Shown here piece by piece: positions 36,929-49,133 of a stretch of DNA of 64,000 bases. Location: assembly GCA_008360975.2 (NCBI GenBank), contig CM039194.1:8046426-8110425 (forward strand). The letters run 5' to 3'. This DNA is from Lichenostomus cassidix. Taxonomy: Eukaryota > Chordata > Aves > Passeriformes > Meliphagidae. Every line of letters begins with the position of its first letter. Position 1 is the first letter of the stretch. Below the pieces are notes generated by a model. The model was given only the letters and a program-made list of their open reading frames with translations, was not told the DNA's origin and made no database searches. The translations under genes were made by a program, and so were the position numbers.

Positions 36929-39570
36929 TCAATGTAATTGCCAGTATTTGTATTCTAGCACATAGGCAGGAATTCATAAATGCTTGCAGGAATGTAACAT
37001 ATCAACCTCCTTAAACAGCCATATCCTGTTTCTTTTGTTTCCTTTTCTGCCTTTGCAGTGACTGTTGCTACAACACCATCCATCACTGCTCCTTTCATCT
37101 GTCAGGCCCTCCAGCCGCCCGCCCGCAGCTCCATACCTGCCCCCCCAGGTCTGAGCTGTCTGGATTTCCCCCGTGTTTGTCATTTCAGGGTGTAGATGCC
37201 CATCCTGTGCAGCTGGAGCCGTGTGGGCGATGCAGGGATCCCCTCCAGTTCCTCAGCACCCCTCCCATACCTGCTTGGCCGGTTACATGAGTAGATTTCA
37301 GTCAAGTGAGATTAGATTTGACAGGTTTTGTCACAGGGTATTCGTGCTGGGGACTGAAATGATGGTTAAATGGGCACAGTCTGGGCTGAGACTGAGAGCT
37401 TGGTGGCTGCAGTCAGGTGACAACACACATTAACATCCGTGTTCTGAGAAGTTCAAGCACATCTTTCCTCTGCTATTATTAGGCTCTGAGCACACTGATT
37501 TTGTGGCTGATCAGCTGCAGGATCCTGCTGCTGAAGATGCTCCTCTGATCTTTCCAGAATATTGCCCTGGAGTATCTTCTGGAGCATATTCCTTGAAGAA
37601 GCTGATTCTGCACAAATGGTAATTTAATTTTCTTTTTCCCCTCATTCCAAGCATCCAGTTACTGAGATGTGGAAAAGCTGAGCCTGAAATAAACCTTTAA
37701 AGTATTTTGAAGGATTTGTCATTACTCAGAGAAATAGGTCTGACATTCGCTTGAGTGAAAGGAAGTGGAGGGAACAAAATGGGTTACTCAGAAACTGCCT
37801 CAGCCAGGCCAAAGCTCTGCCTTCAGAGGCATCTGGGCAACTCATTTAGGCTGAGAGAGCTGTGTCGCATGATTTGGAGTAGAATTTGCCCTTGGAGCTT
37901 AAATAACATGAATGATATTTAAGAACCTGCAAGGCTGTTTGGTGATATTGCACAAAACCTTATCTAGCAGCACTAGAAAATTTTGATCCAAGATTCAGTG
38001 ATGTCAGTAGAAAAGATCCCACCAGTGGTGGTGGGAATGTCGATTGAATGGGCAGCTTGGCCATTATCTCAAGTGTCCAGTGGGCATTAGGATAACCAGG
38101 GATTCCACCTAAAAAAGGGTCAGGTCTCACTCTTTCTTTTTTAACTTGTGCAACCCCTTATGTTCTTCAGCCTTTTTCTGCTTTTCTTAGGAAAGGGTAT
38201 GACCTGATTATGGAATAAAATGCCTTATGTCTGGAAAAATAATAAAAATCACTTAAAATCCAAGGAGCATGAAGAGCAAATGTTATTAACATTGAACTGT
38301 TTGTCTGCTTCAAGCACGGTATTACATTATGGTAATGAATATATGTCTGTACTTTAATTTATTATTAAGAAAATAGCTCCCATCTGCTTCTCTAACCAAG
38401 GCGCTTAAGGGCCTTCTGCAAACATTAGCTCCAGATTTGTTGTTGTGCACAGAATAAATTATCTTTAAAAAATAAGTGAGACTGTGGCATCAAAGGGTTA
38501 AGTAACCAGTTCCGAGACAGACAGTCATGTTAGAAATTGTATGAATTGATCTCCTAGTTCACTCTCCCATGGTTTAAGCAAAAGATGAATGTGTCTGAAA
38601 AACCCACAAGGGACTGAGGGTCCTCTTCTGTCCCATCAAATGTCCTGAATTCCATCTAGATATACCACCAGTTAGCAGAAAGAGCTAGTGACATTCCACC
38701 GAAGATACTTCTTCATCTGTTAAAGATGCCACTCAAAATAACACTTGGTTGCCAAAGAATAGGATACTTTATGAATGTTTAGGCATGCAAAGTGAGGTGT
38801 CACAAGATCAAACAGAACCTAGCAATTCTGATGCTCATAAAATGGGCAGGAAGGGTGAATCGTTCAGCTTTTTTTAATTCTTCCGTGACTCTTTGAAGAT
38901 TTAATGTGGGGTTTTTTTAAGTTGGCTTTAAATCTTCACAGTGCTCTAAAGCTCATTATTTATTTTCAGCAACCCCAACGTCAATCTGTGGATGGTTCTG
39001 CTGAGCTTGGCCAGAGGGTGCCCTGTGTGCCCATGCCATGGCCCCAGCTTGTCTGTTCCCAGAAAAACTTCACCCAGCCCAAGATCCATTGTTTTTTTTT
39101 TGGTTCACCCCAAGAACCATTCACTGCTTCCTTCAATATCTTCATTTCAGCACTACTTTTAAAACCATCACTGTTGCTGCTGAGGGAGAGAGGATACAAA
39201 TACTTGGCACAGGTGGACATTTACTTTTCTGTATTCGTGGTTGTGGAGTCAGTTGTGCCTGTTCAGAACGTCTCAGGAGGAGCATGAATAGTTTAAACAT
39301 GTGTTCAAGGAAGCTTTTTAGTTTATGAGTCCCCAGGTATTACTCCAAGTTGTGCTTTTGTAGGATTTCTCAAATAGGTGTACTATTGCTCTTCTAAAGG
39401 AGACTGAAAAAATAATTGAGGACAGAAGGAATATTCTTCAGAGCACACTTTGCAGAGGAAGTGAAATTGCTGAGTTAGTGCCGGAGGCGGCCCAGCATGG
39501 CTCCAGCCCCTCACCCACCCAGCTCCCCGGGAAGCCACACCACAGCCACATGAATCATCCCAGGACAGGG

Positions 39571-39802
39571 TCAGTTTAGACTAGGTATGAGGAACAAATT
39601 CTTCCCTGTGAAGGTGCTAAGGCCCTGGTACAGGTTGCCCAGAGAAGCTATGGATGTGCCATCCTTGAAAGTGTTCTGGGCCAGGTTGGATAGGGCTTGG
39701 AGCAAGCTTGTCCAGTAGAAAGTGTCCCTGCCCATTACAGGGAGTTGGACTAGATAACCTTTAAAGGTGCCTTCCAACTCCAAATATTTCATGATTCTAT
39801 GA
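39571..39802 (+). mobile_element. CR1 LINE 3' end, sense
   Basis: 'acaaattcttccctgtgaag', 'caggttgcccagagaagcta', 'gccaggttggatagggcttg', 'gttggactagataacc' and 'catgattctatga' mark about 230 bases of CR1 tail. The complementary strand stays open and forms the right end of a 262-codon minus ORF. Confidence 0.9.
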
Positions 39803-40930
39803 GGGAGAGATGTATAGTGCTCTTGAAATGCTACAGAAAGCTCGAGCATCTTGGTGGTTTTTAAACTGAAGCTGGGATGGAGCAAGCATGTAGCTGATTT
39901 AACAGCAGAGAGGTTTCTCTGCATGCTGCAGTCACTGAACATCAACTGCTGATGACTCACTTGGAAATGATTTGCTGGCAGCCTGTCCCCAGCCAGTGTG
40001 CAGCCTCCATCCCACTGACCCCCTGGCTGCACACGCCGTCTCCGTGCTGTCGGGCAGGGATGAAATCCAGCTGACAACAATAGATACCACAGGAAAAAAA
40101 CCCTGAGAGTTTCTGCTCCTGTGAGGGATTTGACAACAGAAATAGTGGAAATCTCTTTGCTGGACTTGGCAAAAAGAATTTGGACAGTGCTGTCAGGAAA
40201 ATATTCTTCACTGAATGAGTGACGCAGCTTATTAGGTCTTTTCTCTATTTTTGTGACTATGAAGACAGAAATAATGAGTAAGAGGCCCTTACAGCTGGTG
40301 TCCAACTCAACAGTTAGAACTTGCTGAGGGAAGCACACTTTTTCTTTCCTTTTGGACAACCAAACATGGTATTTTTAGTCACATAGAGAGTTTTCTCCTC
40401 TGTAATGATGTAAGGTTCCTGTTAGCTCATCAGATTTGGGTCGCCCACTGTAAAAAGCTAAAAAGAGACAAAATTGAACACCCGGTCATGTCTGAGCCCA
40501 GGCTTGAGGTAGGACATCAGGAAGAGACTTTTGGCTGCTGAATCAATCACACCCAAGCAGAGGAGAAGGCAGGACACAGAACCCAAACAAACTGCAAAGA
40601 CTGATTCTGGCTTGAACTGAACTCCTGCTAATGTATCTCTATTTATGGAGTTGTTTGATGTTAGACAGAATATTAAGCTACTTCATGGCCACTTCATTTG
40701 AGAGGAAATATGTGATGACCTAAACAAATACCAAAATCCACAGATTATACCCAGGTGGCAAATTTATTTTTTGTGGTTTTAGAAGCCTTTTTCATATAAT
40801 TCTCCTCATGGGCAGCTGATTGGTGAGGCTGGATCTCTGGCTGGTGTCAGCTTGCATAGTTGTGTCCAGTGTATTTATCTCTGATGATTTGTGCCAGCTA
40901 ACAATTTGTCTCATGTATTTTCATATTTGA

Positions 40931-41040
40931 GAGTTGGATGGGGCTTGAAGCAACCTGGTTTAGTGGAAGAACTCCCTGCTTATGGCATGGGGTTGGAATG
41001 AGATGAGCTTTAAGGTTCCTTCCCACCCAAACCATTCCAT
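40931..41040 (+). mobile_element. CR1 LINE 3' end, sense, short
   Basis: 'gagttggatggggcttgaag', 'caacctggtttagtggaaga', 'ggggttggaatgagatgagc' and 'cccacccaaaccattcca': about 110 bases, with the terminal ATTCTATGA lost. Confidence 0.85.
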
Positions 41041-42628
41041 CTCCTTTTTTCCCGGCTCCCACTCCCAGTGTTGTGTAACTCCACTATAAAGTGTTATCAG
41101 GAAGGTTTTTTCTGTCTCCTGTTTTTTCCTCTCATAGGCAGCCAAATCCCATTTACCTAAAGCTTTCTATGCAAGAAATTAAAGTAATTTCCTTTGAACA
41201 TTTATTTGAGGCGTGTTAGTTTTTAAAGAAATCTGGTTCTCTTCCATCGCTCTTCCCAGGCACTTCCTCTGCATTCCTGGCTGGCGTGTCAGTAGGAAAT
41301 GCAGGTGCCTTAACCTTCAGCTGCTGGCACCCATCACCATGGGAGAACAAAAGTGTGAAGCTGTGTGCCTAGAATAGTCAGCCCAGTGGTTTTCTAAATC
41401 TTTCTAGCATGGAAAGCTTGCAGCTTCTAATTATACATGCTAAGCACTATTAAAAAAATTATGGTTTCCTATTGATCTATAAAACATATAGGGTCAATTC
41501 CTTATGTGCTGTGAGCCACCATCACCCTGGAGACTTAACAAATAGCTGCTGTGCCCTGTTGGGCATGAGGACACTTCCGTGGTGCTTTGTATAAAACTTG
41601 GTTTTCCTTGTTAGACACGTGGTCCCTCCTCTGTTTACCCACTCACTAAAAGCAACAGGACATTTTAAGTGAATGTTCACAGACAGACACGAGTTCCAGG
41701 TGATATGTTCTGCAAAGATGCCCCAAAATAATTTTGAGGTGTAGAAAACACCTTTCTGGCCCGTTGGAGGTGCCTGCGAATGAAGTTTCTGAGTGAGGCT
41801 GGAGCCTAAATGGGATTTACTTTTGCTGAATGCACTGTGGGGCCCCTAAAGACTTTGTGTATTGGCTCCAATCCAACCCACGTGAGCATTCCCATCAGTG
41901 TGGCTTTCAGAGCAGGCCAGGAGCAGTAATGGATTGCTTGCGATATTTCCCAGGCATTTGCTTTATAGTCACTGAAGACAAAGTATATTTGGTTTCTAAT
42001 GAAACAGGGATGTTTCTCAGCATAATGAAGTTCTTGCCCTTGTTTTGCTTTTTGTAGCCCAGCATTCCGTGACATATAAAACCACCCCATTTGTTTTCTA
42101 TTGACTGGAAGTAAATTCCCCCATAAGACCACCACTGAGCAGATACTATCACAGAGGCCAGCCTGCTCCCACATTCCTGTCTCCCTGGACCCCCAGCCCT
42201 TGTTCACACAGTGTCCACCCCATGCAGACACAGCTCATACTTCCTGGCATGGTGTAATGTTTTATCCCATACAGGCACCAAGCCCCAGCTCTGGCAGGAA
42301 TCTGGCAGTCACTGTTGTGCCACAGCATGTGTGTAGTCCTAATTTCCATGGGCCTTTTTCAGCCAGATATGCCCCTTGCTCTGTCCCACAGTACAGCTGG
42401 ATGTGTAAATGCCTGTAACATTTCTGGGTGAGTGCAAATGCATGTGCTTTGTTGAGAATGGTGCTTTATCTCATCCAGAAGCAAAACACAACTATGTCAT
42501 AGACCACGATCATAATAAATAATAAATTATATGGTGAATAAAATCATATGGTGGATGTGAGTGGGATACTCTGGTTTGGGGCTTTTAGTGTAAGGAGGTG
42601 TTTTTGTGGCAATACTTCCTGTTTCTTT

Positions 42629-43014
42629 GGCTGAGAGAGTCAGGATTGTTCAGCTTGGAGAAGAGAATGCTCTAGGGAAAGCTCTTTGTGGCCTTATAGT
42701 ACTTAAAGGGTGTTCATGAAAAAGAGGGAGAGTGACATTTTACAGAGGCAGATAGTGATAGGACAAGGGGAAATGGATTTAAAATTAAAAGAGGAGAGTT
42801 TTAGATTCAGCATTAGGAATGAATTTAGATTCATTCCCTGTGAGACTGGTGCGGCACTGGCGCAGGTTGCCCAGAGAAGGTGGGGCTTCCCCATTGCTGG
42901 AGGTGTGCAAAGCCAGGTTGGGTGGTGCTTAGAGCACCCTGCCCATGGCAGGGGATTGGAACTGAGTGATTTTTAATGTCTCTTCCATCCCAAACCTTTC
43001 TATGGTTCAATGAT
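42629..43014 (+). mobile_element. CR1 LINE 3' fragment, sense, ~385 bases
   Basis: 'ttcagcttggagaagaga' (the region before the tail), 'gataggacaaggggaaatgg', 'gcgcaggttgcccagagaag', 'gccaggttgggtggtgct' and 'cctttctatggttcaatgat' give a continuous CR1 end with moderate decay. Confidence 0.88.
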
Positions 43015-45465
43015 TGTCCATCTGCAGGGCTGATGATGGAGTGTTTTGTCACTGGTGCTGCTCTGTGGACCCTGGTGTGTCCCTTTCAGCCAGCTGCAGT
43101 CCTGGCTTGTCTTCCGGCCCTCCCAGGAGTAATTCAAGCCAGGACAGATGACAGATCTGGCCCCAGGCAGGAACTGATACGTCCCCCTTCTTGGTGACTC
43201 CAGGGCCAACAGATGGAGACTGGAAAATTTGTGAGATGCAGAGAAGGAAGAACTGCTTTCCAGGTTGCAAAGCTGAAACATGTAGAAATGAAGTGACCTG
43301 ACAAAGGTCTTTGGGAACAAAAGCATGGTCCCTGTCTTTCAAATTGCAATCCCATTAATTCATACCAACCCATCCTTCCTGCTCCCTGAGTCTGGTGGTA
43401 GCGGTGCCTTGGGGAGCCAGCACTGCTTTGGGAGGAGCAGGAGGAATCAGCCGAGGGGGAATGTGCCTGGAGGGGTTGGCAGCTCTTCTCGGTGCTCCCT
43501 GATCTTCCAGTTGGGTATTTCCAAAGCCCACAGAGAATCAAGCATGCTGCAATGGATGTTTTCCACACAAAACCTGCTTGCCAGAACTTACTGGCTGTGC
43601 TGGGTCTCCATTTCCGTCAGTGTCTGGAAGTCACGTTAGGAGCACCTGCTTCTCTTCACGGACAATAAGCAACACACAGTCCTATATTTCTTCTGCATTT
43701 AATGAAGGGATTACTCCCTAAAGGACACCGTAGAAAATTCCTGTATTGTTGAAGATGTGCCAACATTTTATTCACAAATCTTTGGTTCCCACTGAAGTTA
43801 GTGGAAAGATGGCTTTTAACTTGCTGGGGCTGTGCTGGGGCCCTAAACTGAGTTCACTTCAGGATAACCCTGAGGAAACCTGTTGTTTTTCAAATGTGGA
43901 AAGAATCATATATTCCACTTGCTGTGATTGCCAAGGAGAAAATATAAGGGTTTTTTTATTTTTTAGCTTTAGACTTTTTGCTTTTATACTGTAGGACCAG
44001 GTGCTCACAAATGCATGTATGCTGGTCTGTGCTGTGGTATAGTGCTACTATTAATAACAACCTGACCAGGCAAAAGAATCTGATCCTGTTAAGAAATGTG
44101 TTACACAACTCTCAGTGTATCGTGTGTATCTTGCATTGAACCCAGCCAATCTTGTTTAATTTGTGTTTGACTACTAAATACACAGTTGTAATTAAATTCA
44201 GGGCAGCAGCAATGTTCTACAGAATCTGAGTTTCTAATAAATTAATATAAATGTCTCATTTATTGAATGGATCTTCAGCTTGGATGTATTTTTTTTACTT
44301 TTGAAATAGTCTCAGAGGATCATAAGGATTTGTTCCTTATGTATTTATGCCTTGAGCCTAACCGGCAAAATTTTTGCCGTTTTTCTGTGTGACTGTAGCC
44401 AAAAGGAACATTATAAATCTCAGACTGCAGCGTTTTGGGATTCAGAGGCTGTTTTTACAGCAGAAGACAAGTTCAGGTTACCCTTGAAGTTGTTTATTAG
44501 AAATCCTGTTAATTAAATGCTGAAGATAAGATTTGTGTTTACATCACTTGGTTGTTACTAGGCTGTGCTCACCCTTGTCAAACACAGTTTATTTTCAGCT
44601 GCTGCCCTCTCCTTCCCTTCCAGCTGTTTGCACTGCTGTGCCCCAGCATGAAATGCATTGAGGCGTTTTAGCCAGAATCCCCAAATTCCTGTCACCACCT
44701 TCATGGTGGTGGCAGCTGTGAGTCCTGGCTTGGGAGAGCAACACCCAGAGGCTGGATGGAGCCAGCAGTGCTGACCTTGGCTGCTGAATCCTGGGGACCA
44801 GCACAGGGAACAGCTCCTTCATTGCCCTTCCCTGTGACTGGAAAGTGCCCATGGAATTAGTCACTCACATGGCTCCTGTGAGCAGCTCTCTCAGCCTCTC
44901 TGCTTGCTTTAGTCTGGAGAGCACCTCAGCTAATGAAGCTTTGCCAATTTGTCTCAGCTTACTGCTGGCCCCACGCAGTGACTCATTGCTAATTATTTAT
45001 TTGAGGAAATAAGAGGTGATTCTTAAATGTGGGTTTTTACTGGCACAGACAACACAGGAGTCTGGATATCATTTCACCCAGATGTGGCAGAGAGGGCAGA
45101 CCCAGACAGGGACCACAATCAAGGAGGGTGTCCATCTGCATGGAACACAAGCAGGTTCCTAAAAGGAGCCCAGTGGGTGTACCATGGGGCCAGGATGGGC
45201 TGGGGAGGGCAGAGGTGCAGGGGCTGCTTGCAATGAAAGAGCAGGGAACACGTCCCTTCTTGTCACCACTCTGCTCCAGGATTAGCAGCCTTGCCTGAAG
45301 AGAGTTTTCTGGCTCTGCTGCAAACATCCCCTTCTACAAACAGCTCCAACATAGTCAGGCTGCTCTGTGTTGTGCCAAGTGCAGGGGCTTGGGACAGGTC
45401 ACAGCCTTTTGCCCTGCCACCTCCTCCCTCTCCCTGTGGGACATGTAGCTTCCTCTTGACAGTCA

Positions 45466-45928
45466 AGGAGTGGTTTGAGTTAGAAGCAACCTTGAAGACC
45501 ATCCAGTTCCAACCCCCCCTGCCATGGAAAGGGACACCTTACACTAGACCAGGTTGTGGCAAGCCCCATCCAGCCTGGCCTAGAACCCTTCCAGTGATGG
45601 GGCAGCCACAGCTTCTCTGGGCAACCTGTGCCAGGGCCTCAGCACCCTCATAGGGAAGAATTTCTTCCTAATATTTAACCTAAAACTAATCTCCATCACT
45701 TTGAAGCCTTGCTCTGGCACTCCAGGCCCTTGCCAAAAGACCCTCTCCATCTCTCTTGGAGCACCTTTAGGCACTGAAAGGGGCTTAAAGGTTTCAATGG
45801 AGCCTTCTCTTCTTCAGGCTGAGCAACCCCAGCTGTCCCAGCCTGTCCTGAGAGCAGTGGGGCTCCAATCCTTGAAGCATCTTTGTGACCTCCTCTGGAC
45901 CTGATCTAACAGGTCCATATCCTTTTTG
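45466..45928 (-). mobile_element. CR1 LINE 3' fragment, antisense, ~460 bases
   Basis: 'gtggtttgagttagaagcaa', 'ccatggaaagggacacctta', 'cagcttctctgggcaacctg', 'gaagaatttcttcctaatat', 'ctctcttggagcacctttag' and 'ggctccaatccttgaagcat' run as the complement of CR1. It is similar in extent to the 25.1 kb copy. Confidence 0.9.
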
Positions 45929-46499
45929 TTGGAAGGACCAACACATACGTTCTCATCTTCATCCTCTGCAGGAACAGAGAGAGGGTGTTCCTGCCTCAGC
46001 TCTGCACCCTAGTAATTCCTAGGAGCTCTCCTTGGGTCCCAGCTCCTTACATTGTTTTCCAAAATGCTCTTTAATAAAAGTCAGGAGGACTTAAAGAGGC
46101 AGAAATGCACTTGACTCTACCTCCAGACGGTATCATGCAAACTTAGGAGCACTGGGACCTTATTTCTGGTCTCTGAGGTGGACAGCAGATGGGAGCAGGG
46201 ACGTCAAGCTCTCCTGATAATTTGGTGTAATAATGGTGTTAGCAAGAGCCAAATTGCTAACTTGGTTGTGAACAAAAATAATCACCCTGCCAGACCATTG
46301 CCATGAAAACTCAAAGAGCAATGAAAACAGACTGGTCTGGAATAAAACCCACTTATTGTATCAGAATGACCATAACATCTTGTGCATATTCATTGCCAAG
46401 TATGTTGGCTTTTGGGTTATTTGACAAAATATGGCCTCAGCTGCTCTCTGCTGTTTGGCACCATGTCAGGAGAACATGGAAAACAGGGAATCCTATTCG

Positions 46500-46600
46500 A
46501 CAAACTTTTAGAAAAAAGGGGGAGGAAAAAAAAAGGAAAAGAAAGACAAAGGGTATTTTATACAATTTTTTTATATTTTTAATTTTTTTAATAGTAATAA
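46500..46600. repeat. Low-complexity purine then A/T-rich stretch
   Basis: GGAAAA-type purine runs pass into ATTTTTTTA-type runs. No function seen. Confidence 0.7.
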
Positions 46601-49111
46601 TGATGCAAGCAAGCAATTGGATGGATTTTGTGTGATTTTTATTTCCTGGCTACAAAGGGGATTTTTTTGTGGTGGAGAAAGTTCACAAAGCCTTTTTGCT
46701 ATTTATCCCTTTGACCTCTTCGTTACCCCAGCTGTAGCTGGGATGACAGATGTACATCCATGCACTCAGAGTTGTGAGGTTAAAAGGAAAACTGACTGAT
46801 CCACTATGAAACCCCCAGGAAAAAAAGCCATTCAGAGCAAGAGAGGTGTTAGACCAGCAGCTGAATTTTGGCCACTCACTGGACTGACCTATGGGTTACT
46901 GCTGTGCATCCATGGCTGCTTTGAGGTGGGCTTCCTGGACTAACTCCTTAGGGGCACAAGTGCTCACTTCTGTTGAGAATAGGTGGGGGGCAAATAAATG
47001 CCAGCTGCACAAAGTCCTGCTGGGACACCCAGCACAGTGCTGGAGCAGAAGCAGAGTTGGAGTGGGAGGACTGAAGGCATCCTTGTTCTGTGACTGCTGT
47101 GGGAGAGGCCCAAGCTGGTGAGGATGTATGTCATGCAAGCTGGTCCTTTTTAGGGCAGAGGCAAAATGTAAATGGCCTTTGACAGCCTTTCATTGATAAT
47201 TCCACTTTTTGGAACACTGGGCATGGTCTCTCAGTTTCTGTGGTTTGTAGCTAGTGTTTGAAATCAGGCTTTTCCCCTCTGTGCTTTTGGTTTTAAAACA
47301 ATCTATTTTTAGGGAGCAAAAGTGGCATTTACAGCTCTCTCTGTGTAAATCAGTTTTGCTATAACCGCTCTGAGCACAGCTTCACCCTCTTGGTCACCGT
47401 CCTGTGTGATAACACATCTCCAGCTTAGTGGAGGAGGAAGCAGCTCAAACTACAGAACTATCCCAAGTCAGGTATTCATTGCTTTTGATGCTGTAAATGA
47501 ATGGACTGGAAACAGAACGGCAACGGTAGAGCTGACCACATCACTTACATCTGGTTTACACTGTTTAATTCATTGATTTTAGTGCTCTTTCCTGATGTCA
47601 AGTAGTTCTCAGCTGTGTGAGCAGCCTGGGGTGACTTTGGGTTTTGATATCAGCATGAGAAGCTGCATGGGCTCTGCATGTCTGCAGAGTTTGGTGTTGG
47701 GATGTTACCACCATATCCAGGATCTCTGTAAAGCTGATCCTTTAATTTGTTGCTCTGTTTGATCCAACACTTACAGTATTCTTGCCTGCCCACATGCTTG
47801 GATCCCCTCGTCAGTCACAGAGCCTTCTGTCCTGGGCAGAGGGGAAATTACATGTTCATATGGAAAATACCAACAATGTTGTTGAGTTTTGTTGCTGTGG
47901 GAACGGGAGCTTGAACCAGAAATACAGCACTTCAGAGGGCGGAAGGCTGCCTGTTGTGAAGGATGCCCAGAATTCTGTCATTAAACAATGACATGGAAAC
48001 AGAATGAGACATGGAAGGCCAAGAACTGCTCTGTGGGTTAGTTTTCTGTTTCTTTTGACCTTTAACTATAAATTGTCCCTCTTATGAATGTCTCATAAGA
48101 TAATCTTCTATTGTACAGGATTTTTCATGCACTTGCATTAATAAATGGGAAGATGTATTCCCCTCCTTTTCTCTCTCTGTGACTTTCTGTGAGTAAAATA
48201 CTTCATCGAGAGATGAAAGATACTATTTGCCTTCAGCCCACATAAATATCTTGTGTTAACATACTAATGCATGAGCGTCTGCAGTCTGCACCCAGATGTC
48301 AGCCGTGATGCCTTTTCATCTTTCAGTTTGATCACTGAGTTGCTTTTATTTAGGAATGAGTAGGATTCAAAGAGGAGCTGAATAATTCTGTGGTTAATGA
48401 GCGCATCTGGAGCTATAAAAAAGCCAGGCTATGAAGGAGTAGGAGGTCAAACTGCCCTACATGTGTCCTGCAGACAGCAGGACTGCTGAGCTCCCTGATG
48501 CTGGTGGAGGTACCTTAAATAGCCAGGACTCATTCCCATTGGTGCTGGCAGAATGGAGCTCAGTGTCACACCCAGCTCCAGACCCAATGTTCTGTGTCCC
48601 CAAAGTCTTCACCTCTGGAAACCACCCTCTGTTAATATATAGCTGGTCTGATGTCTTTAGAACAAACTATGGACTTTTTACCAAGGCCATGGTGAGGAGC
48701 CAGTTCCAATAATTTCTTTGTTGCAGCATTTCCACATGCACAAATGAGAAGCAGGTCAGTGCAAGGCCTTGATGCTCCAGTTCAGCTGCCATCCCAGCTG
48801 TGTCAAGGCACAGAAAACACCCAACAAGAAGTGAGCTCCCAACAAGGCCCATGATGAACACTCAGAATTACTCTTTCTTCAGAGCTGCTGGGAGCTTGCT
48901 CTTCTGCTGCGTTACAGCATGCTCATCCTTTATCACCATGCATCATCATGCATCACCAAAACGTACAGCCAAACAGCGTATCAGTAGAGAAGGAGGAACA
49001 TGGAGCTTGTGCTAACAGAGAGGAGAGGTTTTCCAAGGAAGGGTGGGGTGATTATGCCGCGACTCTCCCAGCTTCGAGCCGGAGGCTGACAGTGGTGCTG
49101 AGCACGGTCTC

Positions 49112-49133
49112 GGCTGACTGAGTCAGCCTTATC
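49112..49133. promoter_or_regulatory. 17-bp AP-1/MAF-type palindrome with adjacent GATA site
   Basis: GGCTGACTGAGTCAGCC is a perfect inverted repeat around one central base and contains the AP-1 core TGAGTCA. TTATC (GATAA on the other strand) follows directly. It is a strong candidate binding site by sequence, but there is no evidence of use. Confidence 0.4.

Noticed and set aside
39571..40359. 262-codon minus-strand ORF, the longest in the window
   Set aside because: About a third of it is the complement of a CR1 3' end, whose antisense frames are often open by chance. The rest has no recognisable domain.
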